Below, in pieces: positions 36,002-49,700 of a stretch of DNA of 64,000 nucleotides; the first letter of the stretch is position 1, and every line of letters starts with the position of its first letter. Source of the DNA: Struthio camelus. Its lineage: Eukaryota; Chordata; Aves; Struthioniformes; Struthionidae. The translations under genes and the position numbers were made by a program. The notes beneath the pieces are model-generated. The model searched no databases and was not told the DNA's origin. It saw only the letters and a program-made list of their open reading frames with translations. The stretch covers positions 125,797,400 to 125,861,399 of the forward strand of contig NC_090943.1 in assembly GCF_040807025.1 (NCBI RefSeq). Reading direction: 5' to 3'.

Positions 36002-39000
36002 ATGGCTGATCCTTGGCAGGAATGCATGGATTATGCAGTTACTTTAGCGAGGAAAGCTGGGGAAGTAAGTATAAACTATTTATAAATAATAATATCTTGT
36101 ATTGAGAATAGTATATATACAGCTTTAAAAGGAGTTTTGCTGTTAGCTATTCCTTGGTGGAATACTTTTTCAAAAATATGAATTAGCACAATCATTCAGT
36201 CATGTTCAAGACCTTCCTTGTTCTCAACTCGGTGCATTTAAGAAAATGATTTTATGTCTTTCTTTGGACCAGAGTCAGATAAAGACTAAGGAACATCTCA
36301 TATTCCTTAAACTTGATTTTAAAAAAATGATTTGGGAATTTGATAAAGAAAGAGCATCTCTATTTTTTCTATAAAACTGTACCTGTCTACCTGTCTACGT
36401 TACACCTATTGACAGTCTCTCTTCTGAACATCTCGTCTGTAGCGTTATCTCGCCTCTTTTGGTCAACTTCTGTGTTCATTAGCTTTTTCTTGGCACAATG
36501 TATGTTATTGTTTTCTTCTTGTGAAGGCTGCTTTTCTTCTATAAATGAGAAACGTCTTTCTCAGTGGCAGTACTTTGCCTGTTTGTGGTTTCAGATGGCT
36601 TAGAACAAGAAAGAGAACTTGCACTTCTCAGCCAAGCCTGGACATATGATTGATTACTGTATGTTCACTTACTCTTGGTAGTTCTGCTTGGTACGTTTGA
36701 ATGCTATTGCAACAGACAAGATGACACGTGTACCAGTTCGGTTCCCAGGAGCTGCAGAACCTGCAGAACATCCTAGTGGGGAAGCGCCTCCAACTGTCAA
36801 ATTAAGGTTGACACTCACAGGAAACTTTGTCTTAGTTGTAGTAAAATTATTTTCTGGGCTGTGAGGCAAAGATGCTTAATTAAGCTGATTATCATAGTTC
36901 TTCAATCATAGATGCATGACCTCACTAAAGATAACTTACTTAAGCTCAATCTTTCGTGTTTCATTCAGCTTATTGGTATTTAGACATATCACTTTAAAAT
37001 ATGTCCTAACGAAATGGAGCTCTGTTTCATCTACAAATGGATCTTCCCGCAATGCTTAGTTTTAAGGTTCTGCAAAAGTTTGTGCTAATAGAGGCGAGGG
37101 ATGGATATAGGGCTGAGCCACAGCTCTTGCGATTAAATCCGTTTTGTGTCTCTACATGTATTGTGTTTTGTACATGCAGTATATAAAATTACAGTAAAAA
37201 CTGATGCTTGCTATCTTGGAAAAATTAATATTTTCCATGCTGTTTATGAAGAAGGGGCTTTTTTTCTTTTGTTAACAGATAATCCGTGGAGCGCTCAAAG
37301 AAGAAATAGCTGTTATGACTAAAAGTTCACCTGTAGATCTAGTGACAGAAACGGATCAAAAAGTAGAACGCTTCATTATTTCTTTGATAAAAGAAAAGTA
37401 TCCTTCTCACAGGTACAGCTTCTTATTGATACATTTTTGATAAAGGAAGAGGTGAGGTGACTGGGAGAACAAAATTGAAAGTTTCTGATTTTACTTGGGA
37501 ACATCTCAGTATGATTGACATGCTAGAAAATTACAGAATTCTCCTTTAACGTCAGTGTACTAAATATTTCATAGTAGTAGTGGGTCAAAGTTTTACCCAA
37601 ATGCTTCCAAATCAATTGCTAGCTGATTTTGCAATTAACTTAGAGGGTGGCAGTTACAAAAAAGTTCAGGCGTCTAGAGGTCCAGGGTCTACTAATGGGA
37701 GTTTAACTTTGCTCAGAGCTCATGCTGCAAGTCAGCTCCTGTTAAGCCAGCTGTAAATAAATTCTTGCTCATTTGTTTTAGAGAATCAAAGGAGGCTTCA
37801 GAATACCTGGAAACCAAACTTCTCCTTTCTTTGCTGTGAAAGCTAGCATGTCCTGAACATCCAAATTGCTCCTATGATACTGAGTGGGTCTTTAGTTCTG
37901 GTTAGCAAATCTCATGCAATATAGGAACATAAAATTTTATATGAGACTCAGTTATGCAGCTCCAAAAGATCCCATTTTCTTTCTAGAAAATTTTTTCTTT
38001 ATTATTCAACCTTTCTTTTTTTTCAGAAATAAACTTCTTGGAGGATGAATTGTATATTTTACTTAACTAACTTTCTTTCCTCTTTTGACATAGTGGCTCA
38101 AGTTTAGTAGAGTTTCCTTAAGATAGGTTTACTAATTTTTCTCATAGTTTTTTGGAGATGTTCTTATCATAGCAGTGTTTGTGAAATATAATAAATAAGC
38201 ATAGAATTAGAAGAACAGAAGTGATGCAAAATAATCGGTAACCTAACCAAATATATGTAAACTTAAAAGCTAGTAGAACGATCTTCACATAGCAGTTTCT
38301 ATGACAGTGATAAATATTGTAAAATATTTTTAAACTTTTCTTTAAGTGGATAACTGCTACCACATTAGACATACTTCTGCTGAATTTTGCCTTCTGTTGA
38401 ATTTTTCAGTCACCTGAATAACTTTTCTGTCTTTACCTTCAAGATCAGCTGCTTTTTAGGAACTTTATTTTGTTCTGAGTGATTATCTTTCCCTTCTAAA
38501 GTCAAACATAAAACTCCTAATAAATATTAAATGGACTTTATTTCTTTAATTTTAGCAGTTCTCCCCCATCTTACCAGTTCTTGGAGGAAAGCAATATTCT
38601 GTTTTTGTTACAGACTTCTCATGGGCTGAGTAATATGTTAACAACATGCAAAAGGTATAGAAGAGAATTCCACACATTCGTACTCATTCCAGTAGTTTTT
38701 CAGTTCAAAGCAAATAGATTCATGATCAACAAAAATAACGAAATTTGCTTTCCTGTGGCACTATGCTATGTGTATTCCTTGTATTTAGTAGTGTGGTAGA
38801 GCATGCACTCTGCCCTCCCCTTCAAGAGAAGCTCTACTTTGGATTTCACGTCTTTACAAAGTCACTTATTTTTGTTACACTTGTAAAACCATGGACCTGC
38901 TGCTAAACGGGGCAGAAGGCAATGAAAACACCCTCTCAGTGGAGGAGGGTCAAGTTAGGGAACACTTAAACAAACTGGACATACGCAAATCCATGAGGCC

Positions 39001-42000
39001 TGACAGGGTGCACCCGCAAGTGCTAAGGGAGCTGGCCGATGTCATTGTGTGGCTAGTCTTGTTTATCTTTGAAAAGTCCTGCCTATCAGGAGACGTTCCA
39101 GAAAACTAAAATAAAAAGACGTGGACGTACTGGAGCAGGTCCGGCAACAGGCCACAAAGATGGTTAAGGGAGCTTGGAGTATCTGTCTTACGAGGAAAGG
39201 TGGAAAGAGTTGGGCTCTTTAGCCTGGAGAAGAGAAGGCTCATGGGGGATCTTATCAATGTGTATAAATACGGGGATCTTATCAATGTGTATAAATACCT
39301 GATGGGGGGCAATAAAGCAGATGGAGCCAGACTCTTCTCAGTGGTGCCCTGTGACAGGATGAGAGGCCACAGGCACAAACTGAAAACCAGGAAATTCGGT
39401 TTAAACATAAGAAACAACTTTTTCACTGTGAGGGTGGTTGAACCCAGAAACAGGTGTCCCAGAGTGGTTGTGGAGTCTTCATCCTTGGAGATATTCAAGA
39501 CTTGACTGGACTTGGTCCTCAGCAACCTGCTCTAGGTGACCCTGCTTTGAGCAAGGGGGACTGGACCAAACGATCTCTAGAGCCCCACTTGGAACCTCAA
39601 CTATTCTGTAACTGTGTATTGTAGCCAAAAAAGTTGATGATGCTGTTACTGGGGGGGGGGGGAGGGGTGAATCCTAAAAACTTCAGTGTTTTGAATGCTA
39701 AATTCCATTAACAGATATGAAAAAATAAAGATCTTTTTCACTTATTATGCATATTTCTGACATCATAAATATTGGTAGAAGCCTTTTCAGTTATTAGGTA
39801 TAGTTGGTGCTTTCCAGACAAATTTTGTATTTCTCAACTTTTACATAGGTGTGCTTGATATAAAAATTACATATGCCTTTCCTTTAAGAATTTTAATTTC
39901 AAGGATGGTATTGTAATTCAGACGTCTTAAACAATTTGTTCATATTTTTTAAATGTCTTTCCTACTCTAGTTTCATTGGAGAAGAATCTGTTGCAGCTGG
40001 AGAAGGCAGCGTTCTGACAGCTAATCCCACCTGGATTATAGACCCTATTGATGGAACTACCAACTTCGTACACAGGTTCAACTGTTGTCTTTTATGTTAG
40101 CAACTTAAACTGATGACCTTTTTTGTTTCTCCAGCTGGTGAAAGTAAGGTTTTTTTCATTTTTAAATTGCTTTAAAAGCAATGCTATGAACTTACTAATA
40201 GTCACAAATTGCTGCTTGGTTTTATCTGAGAACCATTTCACAGTTTTGGTTAGCATATTAGTATTTCTGTAAGTATTATAATAGTCTGACTATAACCAGT
40301 TGCAGATATTTCAAAAAAGACCTGTACTATACAGCAGAATTCAACAGCCTTTGGCGCAGGTGCCAAAAATAGATGGGCAGATTTTTAACAGTAATGCAAC
40401 AGGACCGGGAATTAGGAGCTGCAGTATCTTCAGAGAGGTTTTGCTGAGAGTCACTAGCAGCTCTAATTCCTGACTTCTAACAAATTTCAAATTCACTGAG
40501 ATCTAGGAGCTGCTACTATGAAGAAAAACCAGGTATCACTGAACTGTCTAGTGGTGTTTTGCATCAGGGTGAGAGAGGAACTGTCAGGGTAATGCTGACT
40601 GCCTCTTCCCTGGCTCTTTGAGACCGGGTAACTTCTGGCCCTGATTCGCTTTTCTGAGTATATCTGATTCCAGTTTTGGAATGACTGCCCCTATATGGTG
40701 CACAGCTTTAAGCAGTTGCTGAGTCCTGCTAAATAGCGTATTTGTTTGAAAAACTAAAAGAAAATAATCCATTCTGCTCAATTTACAAACCTAAAAATCT
40801 GTGATTTTTACAGATTGTAATTACAGTAAGTTTTTTTTGAACTGCAAATTAAAAAGGGTAAAAAAAAAATTAATTGGCTAATCACTAAAAACTTAGACTT
40901 AGCAAAATTGGGGTGCAGCATGCAGTCTTTTATACATTCCCACTGCCTTCTCTCTTCCCCCTGCATTCTCCCTTCTCAGTCCAATGTCTTTCTTGTCCTT
41001 TTACTGGTGAAACTGGAAAAAGATGGAGAGGGAGATGGTCCCATCAGAAGATGCAGGCTTTTTTGACCAGTCAGTCTGTTCTTTCTGAGGAAGGTTACTA
41101 GTGTAGAGGCTTGCCAGTTCTTACTGTATTTCTCAGCTAGAAGGTGATCACGGTTCCTAGTCTGGACATAACAGGCTCAGCTTCGGTGAGTGGAAACCGT
41201 GTAGCTGTAATTGGTATAATTTGGTCTGTTTTCACAGTGAATGGTACAAGTTCTGGAAGACTACTATTTTCTAAATATTTCATGTTTTTCTTTTTAATCT
41301 ACTTTTAAGTGAAGATTGTTTTTATTAAGCATAAGCATGGTGAAGAAGCAAGCATAATATCTCTGTAAAATAGTGAAATGTTTTGTTTTGTAGGTTTCCA
41401 TTTGTGGCAGTTTCAATTGGCTTTGTTGTAAACAAAGAGGTATCCTTTTTATTACTTAATATCTAATCAAGCAAAACCCAATTAATTTCCTGTTGCTAGC
41501 TATCACTAAAATCTGTATTTTAAAAATAGAAAAAAGGGGGGAAAAAAACCTCGAGGTATCTTTACATTTTTTTGGCAGATAGAATTTGGAATTGTGTACA
41601 GTTGTGTAGAAGACAAGATGTACACTGCCAGGAAAGGAAAAGGTGCATTTTGCAATGGTCAGAAACTTAAAGTGTCAGGCCAAGAAGGTAAGATGAACTG
41701 AGTAGCTTATTTTAGTAAATCCATGTTTTGCAAATGATGCATCAGCCGTTTTGATTTGGTTGTATTTCTCTTTCTTAATACATCATTTTGTTTTGCAAAT
41801 ACAGGCTTTTTTTTTTGGCCGTGAGCTGTACGGTTTTGAGGAAACAGGTTTCATTTTCTCTTTGATGAATATGACATACTTGTGATCTTTGCAAAAGCAA
41901 AATCAGGACTCAGCAGTTGAAGGTTATATTCCCTGTGTCTTTTTGTGTGTTTTTTTTTATTATTATTATTTTATTCCTTGTAGGTCTGTAATCCCTCTGT

Positions 42001-44845
42001 GATTACTTTTAGAAACCGTAACAAATCTACCGAACGACTTAACTTCTTCCAGCTCTGAACCAGCATGGGTTTAAATCTTATCAGTATCACTGTTGTATAC
42101 TTACTACCTTATGGAGAGGAAAACCCATGATTACATGGGGACCCTTACAGAGTTGAGAACAGTTCTAATTTTTCTAACAAGAGAATTTTATATAGGAATG
42201 ATCTCAGTTAACATAGATATGCAGTTAAACCAGATGGTGCTTTGTTAACTTTGTTTTATTTTTTCCCGCCTTTTTTCATGTAAGAATTTTTTTTTTCACA
42301 AGTTCAGTCATGTAATATTAAAATACTTCAATTTTGTTCAGTCTTACAAGAAAGCAGTGAAGTACTCTTTGCTTGAGTTTAACTCAGATACCTAATTACT
42401 GTCACTATATAAGCTGTACTGTTGGAAAAGTGAGGTTTTATTTCCTTTCCAGACATTACGAAATCCCTTTTAGTAACAGAATTGGGATCAAATCGTGATC
42501 CAGAGACTATTAAAATAATTCTTTCTAACATGGAAAGACTTCTCAGTATTCCTATTCATGGGTAAGATATTTCTTATTTTTAATATTTACTGATAGTGTT
42601 AAATATGATGATTTATAGGAAGGATCAGTTACATTTATTTACATACATATATTGCATACAGTTAACATAACTTCTCAAAAATGAAATATGATTTAAATGT
42701 GATCGTCTAGTAACTTCTACAAAGAGACTGTGTTTCTTTTTTTCAGGCTGGGACATAATCAGATGGTAATGAGGACTGAGGCATGCTTGGTTTTGTAGGA
42801 CTAGAAAATACTATGTTTTCTATTCTAATTAAAAAATTGAATACAATTTTGTATATTTTTGCAGAGAGACGCATGGAGTAATAGGAACAGCGTAGAGAAC
42901 AGCTATGTTAAATTAGAATAGCTATATTAGATTATTTAGTTCCATTTCCCTGTAGTAAAGAAAGAACTTTTTTTAACGCATCAGGAGGCAAAAGTAGATT
43001 TTCCTTTCTGCTCTTTCAACTCCATAGTAGATAGTCAACTACTATCCAAGTAGTTGACATTGTCCACAAACTAATATTCAGTTACATTCCCTGCTTCCTC
43101 TCCCCCAGATAAACCAAAGCCTACATTTCCACAAGCCATTTTGTGTCTAAAGATGGTTTCAGAAGACAATTTTTTGTTATTTAAACCTACTCATGTTTCT
43201 GGCGTAAAAGGGGTTGCAAGAATCGTAGGATTCTTGTTTTGAGTCTTAATATTTAGACTTTTTGTACTTTCAGAAAAACTTCTGATGTCATTAAAGAATA
43301 TATGCTAAACTGTAAATTGGGAATACATTTCAGTTTTGTTGTTAGCTCAACTTTGAAATTTTACTTGTAAAAAGTAAATTGAAGATTAGAGTTAAGATGC
43401 TTCTTGCTGTAGCTTAGCTGCCATCAGTTACAATTTCATGTAGATTTTACTGATAATTGACATAATGAAAATTATGTGTAGAAGTCACACTTTTGCTCAT
43501 TAATTATAATAACATTTCCAAAAATAACTAGAGTTTGCAGCACATTTAAGTTATGCAGAGCTAATTCATATTGTTAATTTATTATTTGGGATTATTGCTG
43601 TTAGTGTTTTTATAAGTCGGAGATGCTTACTGACCATCACTAAAGAAACTGAAATTAGGTTTTTGTTGGTTTTTTTTTTTTTTTTTTGCAAGATTGAGGA
43701 GGTCAAACTCTGCCTGAATTCTAGTATTCAAAAAGGAAAGTAGAATATCTACTACTGTTTTTTTGGGTAGCTGTCTTCCGTAATACTTGTTTTAGGTTAA
43801 AAAGTGATTTTAAGATATTTTTTCACATCTAAAACAAAATTACCTGATGTTAATATAATCTGTAAATGTTATTTCTGGAAATTTGCTATATTCAGAGGGC
43901 TCTTCCCAACACTTTAAAAAAAAAAAAAAAAAGGCGGGGAGAATGCAGTTACACGCATTTGTTTCACTACAACATCCCATCGCATTTTCTCCAGTTCAGC
44001 TCATTTTGCGTATGATGCTTTGGTGCTCTGAATAGTTCACACAAACAATGTTTGTGACTGTCTTATGAACTGATCTCAATTTAAAAACAACTGTATCTCC
44101 TTTAGGATTAGAGCTGTTGGTACTGCAGCTGTGAACATGTGCCTTGTGGCAACAGGTGGAGCTGATGCCTATTATGAAATGGGAATTCATTGCTGGGATA
44201 TGGCAGGGGCTGGAATCATCATCACTGAAGCAGGCGGAGTGCTGCTAGATGTATCAGGTAAATGCATGGGCATGCATGATACTCCTTTGTCCTTTTCAGT
44301 AGCTAATTGGGAGCAAAACATAGCCAAAATCAGAAGGTCACTGGTTTTCAATCCTGCTTCTAAGTTACCACTACTGAGCGGTGTTTCCATCCAGTTAATA
44401 GACAGAGAGAAGCAATTATTTGCTCTTAAGTTTACAAGACACTTTTTTTACCTTCTGGGTTGAGCACATGGAAAAAAATGTAGAAGTAGCATGTCTTCAA
44501 AATTAAAAAAGAGTAAATGTACACTGAGGAGAATTTAAATGTAGCTCATATGAGATGATCACCTGTTGATTTAAAATGCATTTTTATCCAGGGGCAGAAC
44601 TTGATCCTGAATGGTAATACCGATCTGTTAATGTATTACTTGCATTTGATTTTTATGCTCATTTTCCTACCAACTTTTAATTTTTTCAGGGTATAAACTA
44701 GGTACTTTGCTTGCTTTGATTTTTAGGTGGACCGTTTGATTTGATGTCTCGAAGAATAATTGCTGCAAGCAGTCGAGCTGTAGGAGAGAGAATAGCCAAA
44801 GCACTTCAGATAATTCCTCTGAAACGGGATGATGCAACAAATTGA
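36002..44845 (+). CDS. IMPA1: IMPA1, inositol monophosphatase 1
   Basis: Eight coding exons: 36002-36064, 37279-37412, 39971-40075, 41394-41439, 41579-41687, 42453-42561, 44106-44257, 44727-44845 (837 nt, 278 aa; human 277). The first is preceded by 11 nt of 5' UTR from 35991. The enzyme hydrolyses inositol monophosphates to myo-inositol in the cytosol, feeding phosphatidylinositol synthesis; it is Mg2+-dependent and lithium-inhibited. Metal ligands and both family signatures are intact: E70 in [13 protein letters not shown]90 and D93 in [15 protein letters not shown]95, and D220 in [18 protein letters not shown]. The N-terminus [17 protein letters not shown] is identical to human in the first 17 residues, which fixes the start; the start codon has A at -3 and G at +4. 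The tail KRDDATN differs slightly from mammals. All introns are GT-AG and phases agree. Intron 3 contains a CR1 insertion. Confidence 0.97.
38891..39617 (+). mobile_element. CR1 LINE, internally deleted copy
   Basis: In IMPA1 intron 3. The first part (38891-39109) reads as a piece of CR1 ORF2 that joins endonuclease to reverse transcriptase: [25 protein letters not shown] and [14 protein letters not shown] are typical. It then jumps directly to the CR1 3' end (about 39125 onward: 'gagcaggtccggcaacaggc', 'agcctggagaagagaaggct', 'gagccagactcttctcagtgg', 'ggagatattcaagact', 'gatctctagagcccc', ATTCTGTAACTGTG). The rest of ORF2 is missing, so the copy cannot be active. Confidence 0.9.
39245..39298 (+). 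repeat. Perfect 27-bp tandem duplication inside a CR1
   Basis: 39245-39271 and 39272-39298 are identical (starting GGGGATCTTATCAATG). CR1 copies normally have this 'atcaatgtgtataaatacctgatgg' segment once, so the second unit arose after or during insertion. Confidence 0.95.
39651..39662. repeat. Poly-G run
   Basis: Twelve consecutive G in IMPA1 intron 3, shortly after the CR1 3' end. Sequencing or assembly length error is possible. Confidence 0.9.
43916..43932. repeat. Poly-A run
   Basis: Seventeen A followed by GGCGGGG in IMPA1 intron 7; no retroelement body is recognised upstream. Confidence 0.85.
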
Positions 44846-46702
44846 ATACCAAAGCTACACCTTAAATATATTGATACAATGGCTGTCTCTTGCTCTCATA
44901 TACTTGTTGTTCTATACCGTGAACCTGATAAAACAATAGATAAATAGAGAGTAGTCTTACCCTACTGATAATTTAAGGTGCTACTGCAAAGTAGTGTTTT
45001 GAGATTGGACCAAGATGGTGGTGTTATGGAATAATTCTAAGTAAATTTTTACTGTTAAGTATTTGGTTTCGTATCATAATTACATAAAGATCTGTAAAAG
45101 GAAACATATAAGCAACTAATATTCTTAAGTTTTAAATTACACTGGAAGGCATAGCAAGAGACATTTTTTATCGAAAAAATGTGTAGTTCCTTAAGTGACA
45201 AAACAAAATAACAGCATTTACTATCTTAACTACAGAACACCACATCTGATCCTGAATCCAAAAATATCGAGGCATTATTGTTTGTCCAGTCTCTCCCTTT
45301 TTCTCTTGTCTATTGGTTCTTTCAGTGTCATCAGCCTATCCGTTTCTTCAGCTTGTTTCTTTTTTTGTATGTAGATCACACACATCCAAACTTCATTCAG
45401 TTGCTTTTACTATGAGCTCTAATTTAGAGCCGTTGTTACCCAGTAGTGTTACTTACTAGCCTTTGTCTTTCCAAGCATTGTTGCACCTTACTTTTGGTAG
45501 ATAAACACAATCTATTCTTCGGTCTCTTATGTGCCCACTGCATTTGCAAATTGATTACAGTAGCAAAGTAACAAATCATTGTGCTTAAAAAAAGATGCTT
45601 GTCTCAGGAATAAGTTCTGAGCATACTGCCTATCAACAAATGGGTTTACATGAAATTAAAATGAAGTATGATTGGAATTTGTGCATTGTAATCAGCTGAT
45701 ATTAAGTACTTTATCTTATACTTGTCAGGTATAATTTCCATTAATCTTGTTTGGGTATCTCGATGGAGGAGAGTATCTCTAAGTTTAAGGAATCCTTCAA
45801 ATCCAAGAGTTTTCAGTAAATCAACTGAGGAAAAAATAGTCCAGATTTTTAATTTTTTTTTTTTTTGGTTTTGTCGATGATCGAACAAGATCAAATTTCC
45901 GTTGTGTTGCATTCTCTACAGGCACATAAGAAGATGTAAACCTAAACCTAACGAGAGAAATCTAAGTAGTGTTAGTAATGTAATTCTTGGTATTAATTGT
46001 TCTAAATGCACAAAACTATACTGTGGGTGGTTCTTTGCATTTCTATATTCAAGCTTTTTAAAAGTATCAGTGTACTGTTCACATAAGTAGTGCACTTTAA
46101 AAAAATTATTTAACTTAATCAATTTTTGCACGATTTTCTGTGTCTAAAGTTTCCAAAAGAAAGTTGTTTAGTTTTGATGGTCCAGTCAAGACATGGCAAT
46201 GCTTCGGCTTTATGTACTGCTATTTCAGTATTTGTTTTTATTTTGGAAAATGATGCCCTCTGTCTTGAAATTCCAACAGATCTCTTCTTATAAATTTGAG
46301 TCTTCTATATCAGTTAATTTTTTGCAGGTTTTGCAGAAATGCTTCATTTGAAATTGTATCTAATATCAGATGATTAACACTACTGAGATCAGCAACTGCC
46401 TGCTCTTCAGAGGTCTTACCAGAAAACCAGACTTACCTTAATCTTAATTTCAGCTTTACTTTTAAGTTTCCCATAGGCAAGAATAGGAACTAATTGAGCA
46501 TTGCGCTGTGATTTTATTGTTATAATTGATGTGGGATCATCATTGTTTCATAGTTAATAATTCATTAATTTTAATGTCTGCTGTACCATTTCCACGGCCC
46601 TTGTATTTTATACAAGATATGCAGAATTTTTTATGTTAAACTGACTTATTTTGTGAAATGGAGACGTGCCTGAAAATACTTGAGGTGAGAGTACGCGTTT
46701 GG

Positions 46703-46708
46703 AATAAA
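46703..46708 (+). terminator. IMPA1: Candidate IMPA1 polyadenylation signal
   Basis: The first canonical AATAAA I find after the IMPA1 stop codon, implying a 3' UTR of about 1.9 kb. Variant hexamers occur earlier (ATTAAA near 45653) and further AATAAA at about 47886 and 48609, so the real end is open. Confidence 0.4.
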
Positions 46709-46709
46709 T

Positions 46710-49700
46710 GTATGCTTCAGCAGCGGCAGCTCCAGATGCGCTTCCCTGCTTGTTGTTCGTCAGAGTACAGTGTTGGACTTCAGCTTGCTGGATTTATGGG
46801 CTTTAAACTTCCTCTCTGTGTACAAATTGAACACTTCCTGTGTTAACTGACCTCTGGTGTACATGGATCATGAACTATTATCCCTGTACAGAAATGGGGT
46901 TTTGTATACAGCTACTCTGTTTTTGAGAGTCAATATTCATACACCTGCCTGTGAGATCACAACAGGTTAGTCATATCCATACTCAGAGCTCTAACGCTAT
47001 AGATTCTCTTGTCTGTGGTTTACTTCTGAGGGGCATCAGCTGGCTGAAGCATCTAGCTTTCTCACTGTTAGGTTTCCTAATGCTCTTCAGGAGAAAAAAA
47101 TTATATTAAGGGTTATTTCCCCTCTTTGCTTTCTCACTCAGTGTTAGCACTGAAGACTGCGCTAATTTTCTTTGACTCTACAAGTGGCAGCTTTTGTAAA
47201 CTTACAGTTTGTGTCTACTTGCTTTCTAACTTCAGACTCTCTTGCAAGAGGATCAGAGATCCCTGTTGCTTGTTTCTTTGCTAAAGCATTATTCTCCCAA
47301 ATAACTGCATTTAATATGTGGCTACCTCTTTAATTCTGTGAAAGGACACCTAGCCATAATTAAGTTGAAAGGCATTTTATTTTTAGATCTGTGCTAGCTT
47401 GCGATTTTGGCAAAAGTTGGAGTAAAACAGAAGTAAAGATCACAGTGTAATCAAAATGCTTTTGGTAGACTATATGTGAGGGGTATTCCCATAATGGTCA
47501 AAACAAAATACCTGTTTTGGTGTTGTGAAAGACCAAATGACAAAGTTAATCATCTTAGAGTTGATGTTAACCTTTAACATAATTTAAGATAAAGCTCTAT
47601 ATTTACAAGATAGCTTTTGTTGGGCAATTCATGTCTGGGATAGTCAGAAGGGAAAATGAGTTACTGTTGATAGAATACACAGACCGTCAATTAAAACCTG
47701 TGAATCTTCTTCATGAAGACATCAACAGTCCAGTATACAAAAAGTTTTCTTACGTAGCTGATTAATGAACAAAGTGCAACTTCAACTAGGAAATTCTTAC
47801 TCAGAGTTAAGATTCAAATCCTGGCAGAAGACTTGAAGATTTATAGTGTAAGAAGGAGGTTAGGCAGATAGATTCAACATCTGGAATAAATGAAAAAATC
47901 TGAGAATAACTACTGGAAATCAAAGGACTACATTGGCAAATTTAACTGGTCATTTCACATGGGCTTTAAGAATTTGACTAGATGGTCACAATCTACCATA
48001 GTTGCTACAAAGCTTGTTCATGTTCTTAACAAAGCTCTTCAGAGGGGGCACACTGATTTTTAGCCTGACGTTGAAACAGTAAGTACTGCCTTTCTGAAGA
48101 CCTTTCTGGCAGAAAAGGAGAGGTAGCCCTAGCCTACCAAGGTGTCTTGTGACTACCTTTGCCCTTCACTAGCCCTCTCTGTTAACTGATTTGCTTACAG
48201 TTTGTGATAGGTCTCTATGACAGACTGCAAAGCTTTGCTCCGTCTTCAAAGCAGGGTGCTCTAGAAGATTCAGAGTACTTAGAGAAGCTTCGGAGCTCTT
48301 TCAAGCATGAAATATTCCCAAACCAAATTGATAAAAGGCAACCCTACAACATCCCCTTCCTCCCTAACTAGTAAGTTAAATATGGACTATTTCTCATAGT
48401 ATCTCTGTGACCTGAAACTACAGTAGTTTTAAGAAGCTTCTGAACAGTCTAATGCTTAGAAGTGAAGCAGGCATTCTGACTAGATGCAAGGTGTCAACTT
48501 GTGACCTCAGTATGAAGCAAGTTCAATAAGGGAGCTCTCTCTCATGCCATAAGCTTCTTCCCATCCTCTCAAAGCTAGCTGTTCATTAGGCTCCGTTCAT
48601 TACTTGTGAATAAAGTAATTGCTTCACATGCCTGACCCTGTTGCTAGGGTGCTGACAGGCAACTTTCCAACACCATGTTGTTTTTGGGTCTACAGTAGTT
48701 GGCATGACTTCCCTTGTTTACACAAGCCCCACGCATCAGAAGATCTCCAGGACAACGTAATTCATTACATCTTTGGTTTACTGCCTGTCCTGCACCAAAA
48801 GTGATGGTGATTGCAGAATGACCAGCTTGTCACATTACCCTCCAGTTTGCACAATCTCCACTCAAAGATCTGCTGATTCCCAAGGATCAGCAGTATCTGC
48901 TGAAAGGTTGTCCGCTGTGCCCTCTCTGCTATCTGCCTGCTACAATGATGGGGCAAGCAAAAGCTGCCACACTTAAAGCCATGTGCAACATCGGAACAAA
49001 AAAACTGGAAGAGTGTGCTGAGCTGAAAGAGTATTATGCTACTGTATTAAAGAGCTACCAGCTCATGCTCATTTGAGGAGTATGGACTAGATCTCCCACA
49101 GTACAACAGAAATCATTTCCTAGCATGATTCAAGCTAGTGAGATGTTAAGGATAACGATGTATGTTCATCCTGTCCCAGAAGCTTAATTTGAGTTCACAC
49201 ATTGTCTGTCACACTTAACGCTTGGCTTGCACAATTGCAGTGAAGAGTTTTTACACTGAGATTTTTTTTCTCTACACTAGTGTTCTTGCAGTTAGGGTGA
49301 GGCCTTCCATTCATTTCCACTCATTTACGTGAAAGAAAAAGAAGCCCAAAATAAACAGCAATGTCTACAACAGCAGTAAGGAAGAACAGAAGTGTAGCCG
49401 CTTCTTATGCAGTGGAAGATCAAAGTGTATGCTTTGAGATGCCTGTACTTAGCTCAGTAGAGACCACACTTATACCACGTAAAGCAGTTAATTCATATGA
49501 AGTACTGCTACCTGGCGTTCTTGGGAGGTAACTATAGGGGCTCTTCTCAACTTGCAGTGTTAAATTTCCCCCCTCTGTTGTACTTTGGAGATCTCCCATT
49601 GAGGTCTGCACTGTTTTTCCTGTCTGTACATAGGCAGAGTTCAGAGTCTCAGAAGAAAATTCGCACAGATAGAATAAGCTGTGTTTTTCATCGTGCCTAA

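Noticed and set aside
47990-48110. A stretch that reads VATKLVHVLNKALQRG and ends near a GTAAGT-like site.
   Set aside because: A stop codon interrupts it, and it has no recognisable family or matching neighbouring exon; treated as chance.
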